A DNA stretch of 64,000 bases, from the IMG/VR virus record IMGVR_UViG_3300035698_034576, positions 19,152 through 83,151 of that record. The stretch is one strand, 5' to 3'. Source of the DNA: a virus. Shown one piece after another: positions 8,179-15,309 of the stretch. A program made the translations under genes and the position numbers. Below the pieces are notes generated by a model. That model worked only from the letters and a program-made list of their open reading frames with translations. It searched no databases and was not told the origin of the DNA. Every line of letters starts with the position of its first letter. Within the stretch, counting starts at the first letter, position 1.

Positions 8179-8236
8179 ATGAGAAAAACTGAGAAGATAA
8201 GATAGCAAAACAAATCTATAGCAAAAATATTACTTG

Positions 8237-8270
8237 TTTATTATAAAGATTTATTATCTTTATCTTTACA
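8237..8270 (+). promoter_or_regulatory. Promoter upstream of the HTH protein gene
   Basis: TATCTTTACA at 8261-8270, identical to the -7 box of five other promoters in the window, with an AT-rich TTTATTATAAAG at the usual distance. The -33 box is weaker than in the other copies. Spacing to the ATG at 8291 is 20 nt. Confidence 0.55.
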
Positions 8271-8290
8271 GCTTATTATAAAATAACAAA

Positions 8291-9451
8291 ATGTCAGCAA
8301 AAGAAGTACATATATCAAAGTATGGAATAGAAAACGTAGATAAAAATGGAAACATAATCTACCCCGTAAAAGTTCAAAATAAAGAAGCTTATAGAGAATG
8401 GTTATCCTATGACAAAGAATACAAAGAACTAAGTAAAAACAAGCTCTTGAAGACCTCCCAGGGCTTTACAGTAAATATCGCTGCGGTCAAATTAGGAAAG
8501 ATTCATAGAGAAATAGTAGACCTTTCAATAGAAGAAAAAAGATCCATCTTAAAAAAGTGGAAAGAGTTCCAAAGCACCAAAGGCAAAAAGCTAGCCTCAT
8601 TTAGAAAAGCATTTAGAGAAATTTCCTCACAAGTACCTGTCCCTCATTCAGATGTGCTAAAAGAGAGAGAAGTAGAGGTAATTGACTTGTTCTCAAAGCT
8701 TTACAGCGTGGATGAAGTGTGGAAGATACTACATAACCAGCTGGGTATCAGAACTTCCAAGCAAGCAGTGCTTACTTTTAGAAACAAACATGCTGAGGAA
8801 ATAAGAATATCTCAAGAAAAGTACAAAGAGAGCTTTGATGGTATCAGGCTGGTACACAAGCGATCACGTCTTGAAGAGCTCTTAGATTTATATAACGATA
8901 GAAGGTCTATCTACATAACTAGCAGGAATCAAAATGATTACAGACTTTTGCTTCAAACGCTTGAACAGGTAAGAAAGGAAGTGGAGGGAGACAGAGTTAC
9001 AGTAGATGCCAGCTTACAAGTCAGGATAGAGCACACAATAAGTAATAGACAAGAGGAAATGCTTAAGGAATTGCCCATTAAGACTATGGTTATCAGTTTA
9101 GTAGCAGGTAGATTGGGAATAAATCCTCTTCAGTTGTTAACAAGATTGACCAAAAGCTACTATTCAAGATTCAATGGTATGGCTGGATCTACCGCCACTT
9201 TCAATTCCTCAGACATTACATATCCCTCCCAAATAGTCTATAACCTAGAAGAAATCAGTGCTCTGAGTATTGAAAATACAAAAAGGGACAATGATTTAAC
9301 TGATTATGAGGAACTTACTGATGAAGAGGCTTTAAACTTTATGGATGCTAAAGAAAGTTTACTCAGCAAGCTTAGAAAAAAGAAGAAAGATTTAAAGGCC
9401 AGAAAAGACAGTGTTGAGGTAATCTCTGACTCCCTGTTTAAAGATAAGTAA
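8291..9451 (+). CDS. DNA-binding helix-turn-helix protein, possible small terminase subunit
   Basis: The 386-residue protein contains a helix-turn-helix-like segment at about residues 137-165 (SVDEVWKILHNQLGIRTSKQ), followed by a long helical region and a charged, Lys-rich C-terminus (LSKLRKKKKDLKARK). Size and HTH placement are compatible with small terminase subunits or phage DNA-binding regulators. No ATPase motif is present. It is a single-gene unit with its own promoter and is followed by an intergenic gap. The terminase reading is an inference from layout only. Confidence 0.6.
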   Translation: MSAKEVHISKYGIENVDKNGNIIYPVKVQNKEAYREWLSYDKEYKELSKNKLLKTSQGFTVNIAAVKLGKIHREIVDLSIEEKRSILKKWKEFQSTKGKKLASFRKAFREISSQVPVPHSDVLKEREVEVIDLFSKLYSVDEVWKILHNQLGIRTSKQAVLTFRNKHAEEIRISQEKYKESFDGIRLVHKRSRLEELLDLYNDRRSIYITSRNQNDYRLLLQTLEQVRKEVEGDRVTVDASLQVRIEHTISNRQEEMLKELPIKTMVISLVAGRLGINPLQLLTRLTKSYYSRFNGMAGSTATFNSSDITYPSQIVYNLEEISALSIENTKRDNDLTDYEELTDEEALNFMDAKESLLSKLRKKKKDLKARKDSVEVISDSLFKDK

Positions 9452-9547
9452 TTTTCTTGTGTTTACCGGGTGGGAAGGGGAGACTAATTAGCTAGTATAT
9501 AAGCTTTTATGATTTTGCTAAAAATGAATAATTTGCCATGTGAAATA

Positions 9548-9581
9548 TTTTTTAGATGAATTAATCCCCTTTATATTTACT
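9548..9581 (+). promoter_or_regulatory. Promoter, TTTTTTAGATGA type
   Basis: TTTTTTAGATGA, 12 nt, TATATTTACT. It shares the -33 box and exact spacing with the copies at 5319 and 12872. The 96 nt between the preceding gene and this site contain nothing else that I can support. Confidence 0.7.
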
Positions 9582-9607
9582 CTATAATTAATTCAAACAC
9601 AAACTAC

Positions 9608-9832
9608 TATGAAATTTCAATAAAATTAGAGTACAGGGACAAAGTTTACACTTCAAATCACATAGAGGTCACCAAATTCAAAGAGTGTTACTTAGCGAAT
9701 TTAATCCAAAAAATTGCAAAAGGAGAAATTGCATTTTTCACCTTTAAAAAAGACAACCAAAAATATTTCTTTGGAGCAAAGATTCTAGAAGAATCCATCA
9801 TAACTATTTCCTCTACCCCTACGGAGGCTTGA
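9608..9832 (+). CDS. Small protein with no clear start codon (about 74 aa)
   Basis: An open frame from before 9608 to TGA at 9830 encodes a plausible globular protein (beginning YYEISIKLEYRDKVYTSN). The only nearby ATG (9609) is one base out of frame and meets a stop after four codons. The frame begins right behind the promoter at 9548. Either an unusual start (ATT or ATA) is used or a one-base change removed the ATG. Function unknown. Confidence 0.45.
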   Translation, partial: YEISIKLEYRDKVYTSNHIEVTKFKECYLANLIQKIAKGEIAFFTFKKDNQKYFFGAKILEESIITISSTPTEA

Positions 9833-9859
9833 AAGTATACCATTCCAAAATAAAAAACT

Positions 9860-10261
9860 ATGTTAAAAATATTAGAAGAGGTTGCGGCTCGCAGGTTAAA
9901 AGAGAATTCCCCAAATAAAGTTATTCAGCTTTCAAAATTCCTAATGGATAGGGCAATGGAAGACCTTAATAAAAATATGAGCTTAGGAGGGACTCAGTCT
10001 TCAGTTGAGTTGAGCAATTTGAAGTTAAACTTTTTTGATGAGGTTTGGGAAATAAAAAATAGGGCCTATCGTGACGACACATCAGATGATGATGTTCAAG
10101 AAGTGCTGTATGAATTTGCTCACAAAGACTTGCCCCTCCCACTGTCCGAAATAGTCAACCATAAGCCTCCCCGACCACTTGAATGCTGGATAAAAGCAAG
10201 AGAGTTGGACTGTGCAGAGTATATCCAGTGGCATTTAGAGAAAGAGAAAGACAATAAATAA
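9860..10261 (+). CDS. Hypothetical protein (133 aa)
   Basis: Mostly helical and acidic, with an N-terminal segment of about 60 helical residues and a Pro-rich loop (HKPPRPLECW) before a C-terminal helix. Not recognised. It is followed closely by the next gene (9 nt), so the pair is likely one transcription unit from the promoter at 9548. Confidence 0.6.
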   Translation: MLKILEEVAARRLKENSPNKVIQLSKFLMDRAMEDLNKNMSLGGTQSSVELSNLKLNFFDEVWEIKNRAYRDDTSDDDVQEVLYEFAHKDLPLPLSEIVNHKPPRPLECWIKARELDCAEYIQWHLEKEKDNK

Positions 10262-10270
10262 TCCAGCAAT

Positions 10271-10519
10271 ATGAAAACAGAATTTTTCCCAATGAGCCAC
10301 AGGCCGGACGTTGACCCAAACGACCACGAAAATACTCAAACCGTAATAATCTTCGATGAAGATTTATTATATTATGACTTCGGGTTCTTCCATTTTGATG
10401 ATGATGAATGGTATATTTTAGGCGGGATGGCATTTGAGATGAAGTGCTGGTGTTATGTTCCCAAGCCAATAAATATTAGCTTAAAATGGGCACTTGTCAA
10501 ACATTTTGGGTATAGATAA
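10271..10519 (+). CDS. Hypothetical acidic protein (82 aa)
   Basis: An aromatic and Asp-rich small protein (FDEDLLYYDFGFFHFDDDEW) ending in a basic tail. Its composition looks like a folded beta protein. No family recognised; the start is placed 9 nt after the preceding gene. Confidence 0.6.
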   Translation: MKTEFFPMSHRPDVDPNDHENTQTVIIFDEDLLYYDFGFFHFDDDEWYILGGMAFEMKCWCYVPKPINISLKWALVKHFGYR

Positions 10520-10551
10520 TCAAATTACGTTGAATTTTAACCCTTAAAACA

Positions 10552-10743
10552 ATGGAAACGCAACAAGAAAATTATGCTGACGACTTTGATGACATTGAGG
10601 ATGATTTTGATGAAGAAGATTATTTGGAATGGACACACGAAGAAGAACAGCAGATCGCCCTAAACTGCGAATGCGGAGCTTAGGGTCTTGGCAAATATAG
10701 AGCAGTTTATCACGTTGCTGACTGCTGCTGTGGAGCTGAATAA
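10552..10743 (+). pseudogene. Cys-rich small gene interrupted by an in-frame amber codon
   Basis: ATG at 10552 opens a frame with an acidic N-terminal half (DDFDDIEDDFDEED) and a CxC motif, but a TAG at 10681 stops it after 43 codons. The same frame continues with 19 codons (GLGKYRAVYHVADCCCGAE) to a TAA at 10741. Cys-Gly pairs on both sides (NCECGA and CCCGAE) suggest one original zinc-binding protein. TGG to TAG is the simplest change. Other genes here end in TAG, so general amber reassignment is unlikely. Confidence 0.5.
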
Positions 10744-10828
10744 ACACTTAAATAAGAAATCTGCTAATTAACAAAAACGGTAAAATACTTAAATAGCGCT
10801 AACGTAAATAATAAACACAGTAAAAGAC

Positions 10829-11107
10829 ATGAAAGAGAAAATAATACAAATAAGTAAAGACCTTGAAAAAGGAAGCTCTCTTTGTGGAGGGGATTTTGAG
10901 AACGAATTGAAAGCGACTTATGTGAACCTTAGACAAGTTTCCTCCGTTTCAGGAAGGGAAAAGTTGACTCTACCCTTATCCGGAAATTTTGTTGGATACT
11001 ACTCTATTGTGAGCATGGGGAATGGTGATAATTTTTACATTGGAGAAAAAGAAGGGATTGAGCTGATCAGCATTATTGCTCCAACTGAGCACTCTTCTAA
11101 CATTTAG
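10829..11107 (+). CDS. Hypothetical protein (92 aa)
   Basis: A short helix is followed by beta-strands containing LPLSGNFVGYYSIVSMGNGD. No motif identifies a function. It is the last gene before the next promoter at 11142. Confidence 0.55.
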   Translation: MKEKIIQISKDLEKGSSLCGGDFENELKATYVNLRQVSSVSGREKLTLPLSGNFVGYYSIVSMGNGDNFYIGEKEGIELISIIAPTEHSSNI

Positions 11108-11141
11108 GTTTAAAAAGAAATTTATTTAAAAGTTAAGAAAA

Positions 11142-11175
11142 ATTTTTTATATAGTAAATTTTGAGTATCTTTACA
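11142..11175 (+). promoter_or_regulatory. Promoter, TTTTTTATAT type with conserved leader
   Basis: ATTTTTTATATA, 12 nt, TATCTTTACA. The leader that follows contains TTAACAATTTAAAAATTTGT just before the ATG, shared with the promoters at 15651 and 16204, so promoter and leader recur as a module. Confidence 0.75.
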
Positions 11176-11203
11176 GCAGATTAACAATTTAAAAATTTGT
11201 GAG

Positions 11204-11377
11204 ATGGAAAAAGACTTAAAGAAAAAACCTGAAAAAGAGAGACTTTCCTACTTTTGCTCTGCTTGCGATGGTACAACTTATGATGTGGACTATTGTGATA
11301 ATCCAAGCTGCCCAAACCAACCTTGCTGTGGAAAGCCAAAAAAAGATTGTCACTGCTACGAAAAAGATCCATCATGA
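11204..11377 (+). CDS. Cys-rich small protein, probable zinc binder (57 aa)
   Basis: ATG at 11204 follows the conserved promoter-leader module. Nine cysteines and one His lie in about 35 residues, including FCSACDG, CPNQPCCGK and DCHCYEK, a density typical of small zinc-binding proteins. Its TGA overlaps the ATG of the next gene (ATGA), so the two are coupled. Function unknown. Confidence 0.65.
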   Translation: MEKDLKKKPEKERLSYFCSACDGTTYDVDYCDNPSCPNQPCCGKPKKDCHCYEKDPS

Positions 11378-11625
11378 AGTACCTACTGACGACAATAATC
11401 CTGATTTCAATCTTTCTACTAGCGGCCTATTCTCATGATAGTCACACGAAAGAGATGAAGAGGTTTGACGAGATAGAGTACAAACTAGATAAATTCATCA
11501 ACGCTGATTCCTTGAGAACAGAGCACTACCGCACTTGTACTTTTTCAAGTTGGGAAAATGTAGGAATTGGCTTTGATGGATATTATTATGACATAAACTA
11601 CAGAAATCTTCATGGAAGAGAATAA
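11374..11625 (+). CDS. Small membrane-anchored or exported protein (83 aa)
   Basis: Start placed at 11374 because this ATG overlaps the upstream stop by 4 nt; a longer in-frame form from a TTG-type start at 11323 would run through the Cys-rich gene. Residues 1-19 are a hydrophobic helix (MKYLLTTIILISIFLLAAYS) that could be a signal anchor; the rest is polar with Tyr and Asp. No family recognised. Confidence 0.6.
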   Translation: MKYLLTTIILISIFLLAAYSHDSHTKEMKRFDEIEYKLDKFINADSLRTEHYRTCTFSSWENVGIGFDGYYYDINYRNLHGRE

Positions 11626-11995
11626 AAAACAAATTATGCCAAAAGAATTAACATTTGACGAGTGGTTTTCTTTGAATGAGGAATTGCTCTGGGTAAGAGC
11701 TGGAGATTCCGGAGCTACTGGTGAACTTGATTTTGACTGGGAAGACTTTATCTGGGATGAATGGGAAAAGTATCAAAATAAAAAAACAATGAGGAAAGTG
11801 TTTATAATAGGAGACACACATCAAACTGACATTGACAAATTGTTAAAAAATAATCCAGATGTTGAAATAGTCAGGATTTATAGTCCGAGTAATGTTCCAT
11901 TAAACGAAACATTTACCTTAACAAGAATACCTGATTTTGAAACTCCTATAATTCTCAAACAAAATCATAAAAGACCATATAAATTTCATAAATAA
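11612..11995 (+). CDS. Hypothetical protein (127 aa)
   Basis: Overlaps the previous gene by 14 nt; an alternative ATG at 11636 exists. The N-terminal half is acidic and Trp-rich (FIWDEWEKY), while the second half begins after an internal Met (MRKVFIIGDTHQTDID) and looks like a separate small alpha/beta domain, so this may be two fused modules. Unknown function. Confidence 0.55.
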   Translation: MEENKKQIMPKELTFDEWFSLNEELLWVRAGDSGATGELDFDWEDFIWDEWEKYQNKKTMRKVFIIGDTHQTDIDKLLKNNPDVEIVRIYSPSNVPLNETFTLTRIPDFETPIILKQNHKRPYKFHK

Positions 11996-12003
11996 AAACT
12001 ACA

Positions 12004-12345
12004 ATGAATACACTTAAAGCAGTACCTAATGAAAATTGGTTTAAAGTAGAGCAAGGATTTGTTCTCGTTAGTGATGAGAAACCTAATCCTAAAATCATAG
12101 GTAATAAAAAGATAATGTGTCTTTATCCCCCTGAATTTTCTGATCAGATTTATAAGACTTTAGTTGGGTTAGCTAAAAATAAATATCAGTTGAAGGAGTT
12201 TTCAGCTTTTGATAGCTATATCAAAGAGGAGGGCTATTGGAAAAATGATTTTGATTTATGGTGGGATATAGAGAATCACTTCATTTTCTGGAGATCAGGG
12301 GAGCTTAATAATGATATAATATCATGCTTCAAAAAGATTGAATAA
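12004..12345 (+). CDS. Hypothetical protein (113 aa)
   Basis: A globular-looking protein with alternating strands and helices and several Trp residues (FDLWWDIENHFIFW). It starts 8 nt after the preceding gene. No motif recognised. Confidence 0.55.
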   Translation: MNTLKAVPNENWFKVEQGFVLVSDEKPNPKIIGNKKIMCLYPPEFSDQIYKTLVGLAKNKYQLKEFSAFDSYIKEEGYWKNDFDLWWDIENHFIFWRSGELNNDIISCFKKIE

Positions 12346-12362
12346 GGACACTAATCAAGCTT

Positions 12363-12386
12363 CCCCAGCAGTTTGGTTTGCTGAGG
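12363..12386 (+). other. Hairpin in an intergenic leader
   Basis: CCCCAGCA and TGCTGAGG pair around an 8-nt loop with a single mismatch. No T-run follows, so it is not a simple terminator; it may stabilise the transcript or separate the two flanking genes. Confidence 0.35.
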
Positions 12387-12414
12387 AACTACATTTAAAC
12401 ATCAATCCAATAAA

Positions 12415-12627
12415 ATGAAAGATAAAAAATACGGTAAACCTTACACTATACATGGAATCAGTTACCACTTTCACCCCGATTTGGACTATGACAAAGCAGA
12501 AGCCTACTTAAAGGAAATAGGTGAATGGGATTATGTAAGTACCCACGGATTCAGTGTGGATGGATGGAGCATTATAGCATCAGCAAACAGCATTTGGGAT
12601 GAACGAAATAAAAATTCAACAAAATGA
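12415..12627 (+). CDS. Hypothetical protein (70 aa)
   Basis: A small aromatic-rich protein starting MKDKKYG. The next gene starts with an almost identical N-terminus (MKDKKYD) and its ATG overlaps the stop of this one by 4 nt, so the two were possibly formed by a short local duplication of the gene start. Confidence 0.55.
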   Translation: MKDKKYGKPYTIHGISYHFHPDLDYDKAEAYLKEIGEWDYVSTHGFSVDGWSIIASANSIWDERNKNSTK

Positions 12628-12866
12628 AAGATAAAAAATATGATTTGAACCTATATCAAGCCCTTGAAATAGTGGTGAAAGGTGGGGCTGTCAGAGGGGA
12701 TGACTTTGCAGACGGAATCTTCTTGAAGCTAAATTCCTATGGACAATTGATAACTATGCATGCTGGTAGAACATATCTTGAAAATGTCAATGTATTTCTT
12801 AGAGGCATGGCCAAACAGAAGTTCAGAAGTCTATCTGCTATAGAAATAAAGGACCTAGTCCCTTAA
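12624..12866 (+). CDS. Hypothetical protein (80 aa)
   Basis: Coupled to the preceding gene by an ATGA overlap. A helix is followed by strands and a C-terminal helix (FRSLSAIEIKDLVP). The N-terminal six residues repeat those of the upstream gene while the rest differs. No function recognised. Confidence 0.55.
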   Translation: MKDKKYDLNLYQALEIVVKGGAVRGDDFADGIFLKLNSYGQLITMHAGRTYLENVNVFLRGMAKQKFRSLSAIEIKDLVP

Positions 12867-12871
12867 AAATA

Positions 12872-12905
12872 TTTTTTAGATGAGCTAGGTCTTCCTATCT
12901 TTACT
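12872..12905 (+). promoter_or_regulatory. Promoter, TTTTTTAGATGA type
   Basis: TTTTTTAGATGA, 12 nt, TATCTTTACT; the start codon of the next gene is at 12925. It matches the copies at 5319 and 9548 in box sequence and spacing. Confidence 0.7.
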
Positions 12906-12924
12906 GTGAACTAAAAATAAAAGC

Positions 12925-13269
12925 ATGAAAAAAATACCGCAATTTCTAATTCAAAAAATAATGATGGGATTAATCATCTTCTTATGGATTGGTTTTTTAT
13001 TGAGTATGGTTGTAGGGAGAGAGGCTTTATGCTCTGATAAAGGATTTTCAATGAAAGCAAGGGTAGAGGTTGTTCAATCAAACCCAGACCTTAGGGTTCA
13101 AATAGTTCAATCAAACCCCGACTGGAGAATAAAGATTGTTGAGAATGATCCATTTGAGTGTGGAGAATGGAGGATTGTCACTTCTCTTCCAGATATTAGG
13201 ATTCAATATGTAACATCAAATCCTGACATTCGAGTCAAATTTGTAAGTGCAAACCCAGGAAAAGAATAA
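12925..13269 (+). CDS. Exported or anchored protein built of short V-x-SNPD repeats
   Basis: Residues 10-32 are a hydrophobic signal anchor. The rest is a run of short beta-type repeats in which VxxVxSNPDxRV recurs: VVQSNPDLRV, IVQSNPDWRI, IVENDPFECGEWRI, TSLPDIRI, VTSNPDIRV, VSANPGKE. Similar repeated V-D-I-K-V strands occur in small exported proteins of Bacteroidetes and in DUF6150-like proteins, where the function is unknown. The repeat suggests a small beta-solenoid or sheet exposed outside the inner membrane. It is a single-gene unit with its own promoter. Confidence 0.65.
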   Translation: MKKIPQFLIQKIMMGLIIFLWIGFLLSMVVGREALCSDKGFSMKARVEVVQSNPDLRVQIVQSNPDWRIKIVENDPFECGEWRIVTSLPDIRIQYVTSNPDIRVKFVSANPGKE

Positions 13270-13271
13270 AT

Positions 13272-13352
13272 ATGTTTGTTTCAATTTTGATTGTAGGAAT
13301 TTGTCTATTCGGAATATTCAAAATGTTCTCTAAAAGTAAAAAAGATTATTAA
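13272..13352 (+). CDS. Very small membrane peptide (26 aa)
   Basis: ATG at 13272, two nt after the previous gene. One hydrophobic helix (FVSILIVGICLFGIF) followed by a basic tail (KMFSKSKKDY). Tight spacing and a plausible single-pass topology support it, but the length gives little statistical weight. Confidence 0.4.
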   Translation: MFVSILIVGICLFGIFKMFSKSKKDY

Positions 13353-13371
13353 GCACAAACCTTAAAAAAGA

Positions 13372-13414
13372 CCACAGAGGCAATGCTTTATGAGCCGTTG
13401 TTGTGTGGCGTTAT
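13372..13414 (+). repeat. attC-like inverted repeat 1 (partial)
   Basis: CCACA...GGC and GCC...TGTGG arms pair imperfectly and end in a GTTAT box at 13410, six nt before the ATG of the next small gene. A left ATAAC box is not evident, so this copy is incomplete. Confidence 0.3.
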
Positions 13415-13419
13415 TTACT

Positions 13420-13656
13420 ATGGAAGATTTAATAACACTACTAGCTAAAGGGAAACAGGTTACTGATGAGCATATTAAAGTTGAATTATATGAGATCTGC
13501 GATAGAGTGCATAGTAGGTGCGATAGCGAATGCCCTGTTTTCCGACTTAATGGGAATAAAGTGCCTGATACTGCAAAAGATTTCAATAAAAATAGAGGCT
13601 GCGACTGCTTTAAAAACGGAGCTAATATGCTCGATTTTATTCGTAATGCCACATAA
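13420..13656 (+). CDS. Cys-containing small protein, cassette-like gene 1 (78 aa)
   Basis: I start at ATG 13420 (MEDLITLL), just after a GTTAT box, rather than at 13390, which lies inside the inverted repeat. Five cysteines, some in CDSECP and GCDCF, suggest metal binding. The TAA stop lies inside the CATAAC box of the following inverted repeat, as in integron gene cassettes. Function unknown. Confidence 0.5.
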   Translation: MEDLITLLAKGKQVTDEHIKVELYEICDRVHSRCDSECPVFRLNGNKVPDTAKDFNKNRGCDCFKNGANMLDFIRNAT

Positions 13657-13675
13657 CGGAATAGGACTTGTTATG
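13652..13675 (+). repeat. attC-like inverted repeat 2 (short)
   Basis: CATAAC (13652) and GTTATG (13670) are perfect inverted 6-mers with a 12-nt centre. The stop codon of the upstream gene is inside the left box. The centre is much shorter than in copy 3. Confidence 0.4.
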
Positions 13676-13721
13676 GTTTCGTGCTTTGTTAATCAGATTA
13701 TTAAACTAAAAATAAAATAAA

Positions 13722-13931
13722 ATGGAATACAATTTTAAATCAAGACCAACAGGGAAATCATTTTCAGAAATGATTCAATTAAAATTTAATATTTTAAAAG
13801 GATTAAATTGTGCTGTTGTAACGCTTAACCCAGAAAAAACCAAAAGGGACTTTAAATACATGACAGGGTCATCGTTAAAATTAGACCTAAGAAAAGATAC
13901 TAAAGATGTGTACAACGCTTTTTTAGCATGA
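13722..13931 (+). CDS. Cassette-like gene 2, hypothetical (69 aa)
   Basis: A small basic protein without recognisable motifs. It lies between attC-like repeats 2 and 3, and its TGA is 3 nt before the CATAACGG box. Its leader (about 45 nt after GTTATG) is A-rich like other starts in the window. Confidence 0.45.
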   Translation: MEYNFKSRPTGKSFSEMIQLKFNILKGLNCAVVTLNPEKTKRDFKYMTGSSLKLDLRKDTKDVYNAFLA

Positions 13932-13933
13932 AC

Positions 13934-14023
13934 CATAACGGTTGAGGCTAAGAGCAATTGCCTTGTAAATACTACTCAATTAATCAGAAATGCTGATGGC
14001 AATTGCTTTTAGCCTTTGTTATA
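13934..14023 (+). repeat. attC-like inverted repeat 3 (90 nt)
   Basis: The left arm has CATAAC then GGCTAAGAGCAATTGCC (13946-13962); the right arm has GGCAATTGCTTTTAGCC (13998-14014), then TTT and GTTATA. The inner 17-mers are inverted with one mismatch, flanked by ATAAC and GTTAT boxes, with an asymmetric spacer (6 versus 3 nt). Size, box order and asymmetry match integron attC sites. Confidence 0.55.
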
Positions 14024-14036
14024 AAACGTTTTTATT

Positions 14037-14207
14037 ATGGAACTTACAGACAGAGAATTAGCCCTAAGATGGTGGAATAGAAAACCCATTCAAGAAAGAA
14101 CTGAACTTGCAAAACAAGCAAAAATTCCAGTGGAAAATAGAGATTATAATACATTGACAGGTAATGAAATTGAATGGATTTGGCGTAACCAACCGTACAA
14201 CTCTTAA
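14037..14207 (+). CDS. Cassette-like gene 3, hypothetical (56 aa)
   Basis: ATG at 14037, 13 nt after the GTTATA box of repeat 3. The product is Trp-rich (RWWNRKP, EWIWRNQP) and helical. Its TAA is 6 nt before another TATAACG box. No family recognised; its interest is the cassette-like position. Confidence 0.5.
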   Translation: MELTDRELALRWWNRKPIQERTELAKQAKIPVENRDYNTLTGNEIEWIWRNQPYNS

Positions 14208-14213
14208 ATGTTT

Positions 14214-14236
14214 TATAACGTAAGGATATACGCAAC
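14214..14236 (+). repeat. attC-like left half 4
   Basis: TATAACGTAAGG follows the stop of the third small gene, as in the two complete copies, but no matching GTTAT right box is found before the next gene at 14251. It looks like the truncated end of the cassette block. Confidence 0.3.
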
Positions 14237-14250
14237 TCTAAATTAATAAA

Positions 14251-14661
14251 ATGAAACTACAAATAAAAATTCTCAAAAACACTCCTTTTGATAAAGCAGG
14301 GACAGTCTTAAATATTTACGACTTTAGGCTGAAGTATTCTTATTTTGCAACTAAAGACGCTACGGATGATGAAGTGTTTGATCACATACTTAGCTTTAAT
14401 GCTGAACCTGTAGGTACGGTGGATAAATGGTTTGAAGCTGTACGCGAAAATGGTAAACTTCCCTTAGAAGTAATTATCAACGGAGTGTTGTACGTGAAGC
14501 AGCTCGATGGTTCGTATTATTCATTCTTAGTTGATTCAGAGATAAAATCTTGTGATAAAATCGGAGTGCATAGTATAACTTATGTTGAAAGTCTTTTTAA
14601 AAACACTAAGCACAAAAAAGAAGTTCTTTATTGTACTTCAAACATATATAAAAAACTGTAG
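14251..14661 (+). CDS. Conserved phage hypothetical protein (136 aa)
   Basis: The N-terminal part (LKNTPFDKAGTVLNIYDFRL) has the look of a small SH3-like barrel found in several phage proteins: a KAGTxL turn followed by aromatic strands. No enzyme motif is present. It lies just outside the cassette-like block. Confidence 0.55.
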   Translation: MKLQIKILKNTPFDKAGTVLNIYDFRLKYSYFATKDATDDEVFDHILSFNAEPVGTVDKWFEAVRENGKLPLEVIINGVLYVKQLDGSYYSFLVDSEIKSCDKIGVHSITYVESLFKNTKHKKEVLYCTSNIYKKL

Positions 14662-14662
14662 C

Positions 14663-14915
14663 ATGAAAAAAAATAAATGCAGAAATCGTAGCAGACAGTA
14701 TTAACCTTAAAGGAGATAGAATTACTTCTTATCTGCTTACTTACCCAAGATTTATCCATGGTGAAGTTTTAACCCACAGAATGTTTGGTCGAAACTCTGC
14801 ATCAAGTAGAGCAATACCATTTAAGAAAATGGTTAAAATGGTAGAAGAAGATCCTTTTATTCCTTCTCTCAACAAACACAATTGCAGCAAAAAGAGCTCT
14901 TTCCTTGATTTTTGA
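14663..14915 (+). pseudogene. thyX: thyX remnant: N-terminal part of a flavin-dependent thymidylate synthase
   Basis: In the frame from 14673, residues read INAEIVADSI, then LTYPRFIHGEVLTHRMFGRN and SASSRAIPFKKM, the hallmark N-terminal ThyX segment (HRxxxRNxxSSRA). The ATG at 14663 is separated from it by a run of eight A; seven would give an intact start. After FIPSLNK the sequence no longer resembles ThyX and ends at TGA 14913. Roughly two thirds of the gene, including the flavin and substrate sites, are missing. It is a remnant, or the break is partly due to a homopolymer error; the truncation itself cannot be explained by one indel. Confidence 0.75.
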
Positions 14916-15165
14916 CAATCAAACACAAGATGAACAGTCTTCGGAATCAACAAGAGAGCAGAATGGGATAGGATTCACCGGAACTGATGCTAACATTCTA
15001 TCAAGCTTTTGTAAGCAACTTTCCGAAAGAGGCCACTTGTCTTCCAAGCAAATGGAAATTCTTTTAAAAAAAATGCCAAAGTACTGGAAGCAGATCCTTT
15101 CCTTGAGCGATGTTGAGAAGCTAAATTCAATGGTAGTAAATTACATTCCCCAAGAAACCGCATAA
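14905..15165 (+). pseudogene. C-terminal fragment of another phage gene joined to the thyX remnant
   Basis: A frame open from within the thyX remnant (reading AAKRALSLIFDNQTQDE before 14920) has no credible start; a TTG at 14905 is the best candidate. The end has a small helical domain (ILSSFCKQL, LSSKQMEILLKKMPKYWKQ) seen in various phage and plasmid proteins. The different frame and missing N-terminus suggest a deletion that fused two genes. Confidence 0.5.
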
Positions 15166-15178
15166 AAAAATCAATACA

Positions 15179-15307
15179 ATGAATAATAGAAAAAGTATCA
15201 ATGATTCCCCAAGATTCTTTAGAGTAAAAAAGGGACCAAAAGCAGGTGTCTATGTAAACAGTTTGGAAAACCGTCGACTAGATAGAGTTGGCAAAAAAAG
15301 TAAATAG
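15179..15307 (+). CDS. Stand-alone short protein carrying the head-region N-terminal motif (42 aa)
   Basis: Residues 17-40 (KKGPKAGVYVNSLENRRLDR then VGKKSK) match the KKTGxYxDTxENRKxGRVGQKY motif that begins many head-region proteins downstream. Here the motif is almost the whole protein, so it is either a minimal member or the remaining tag of a lost gene. The next gene starts 2 nt downstream. Confidence 0.55.
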   Translation: MNNRKSINDSPRFFRVKKGPKAGVYVNSLENRRLDRVGKKSK

Positions 15308-15309
15308 TT

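Noticed and set aside
10681-10683. Genome-wide reassignment of TAG
   Set aside because: Several well-formed genes (for example those ending at 228, 5307, 18839 and 21010) end in TAG at natural protein ends.
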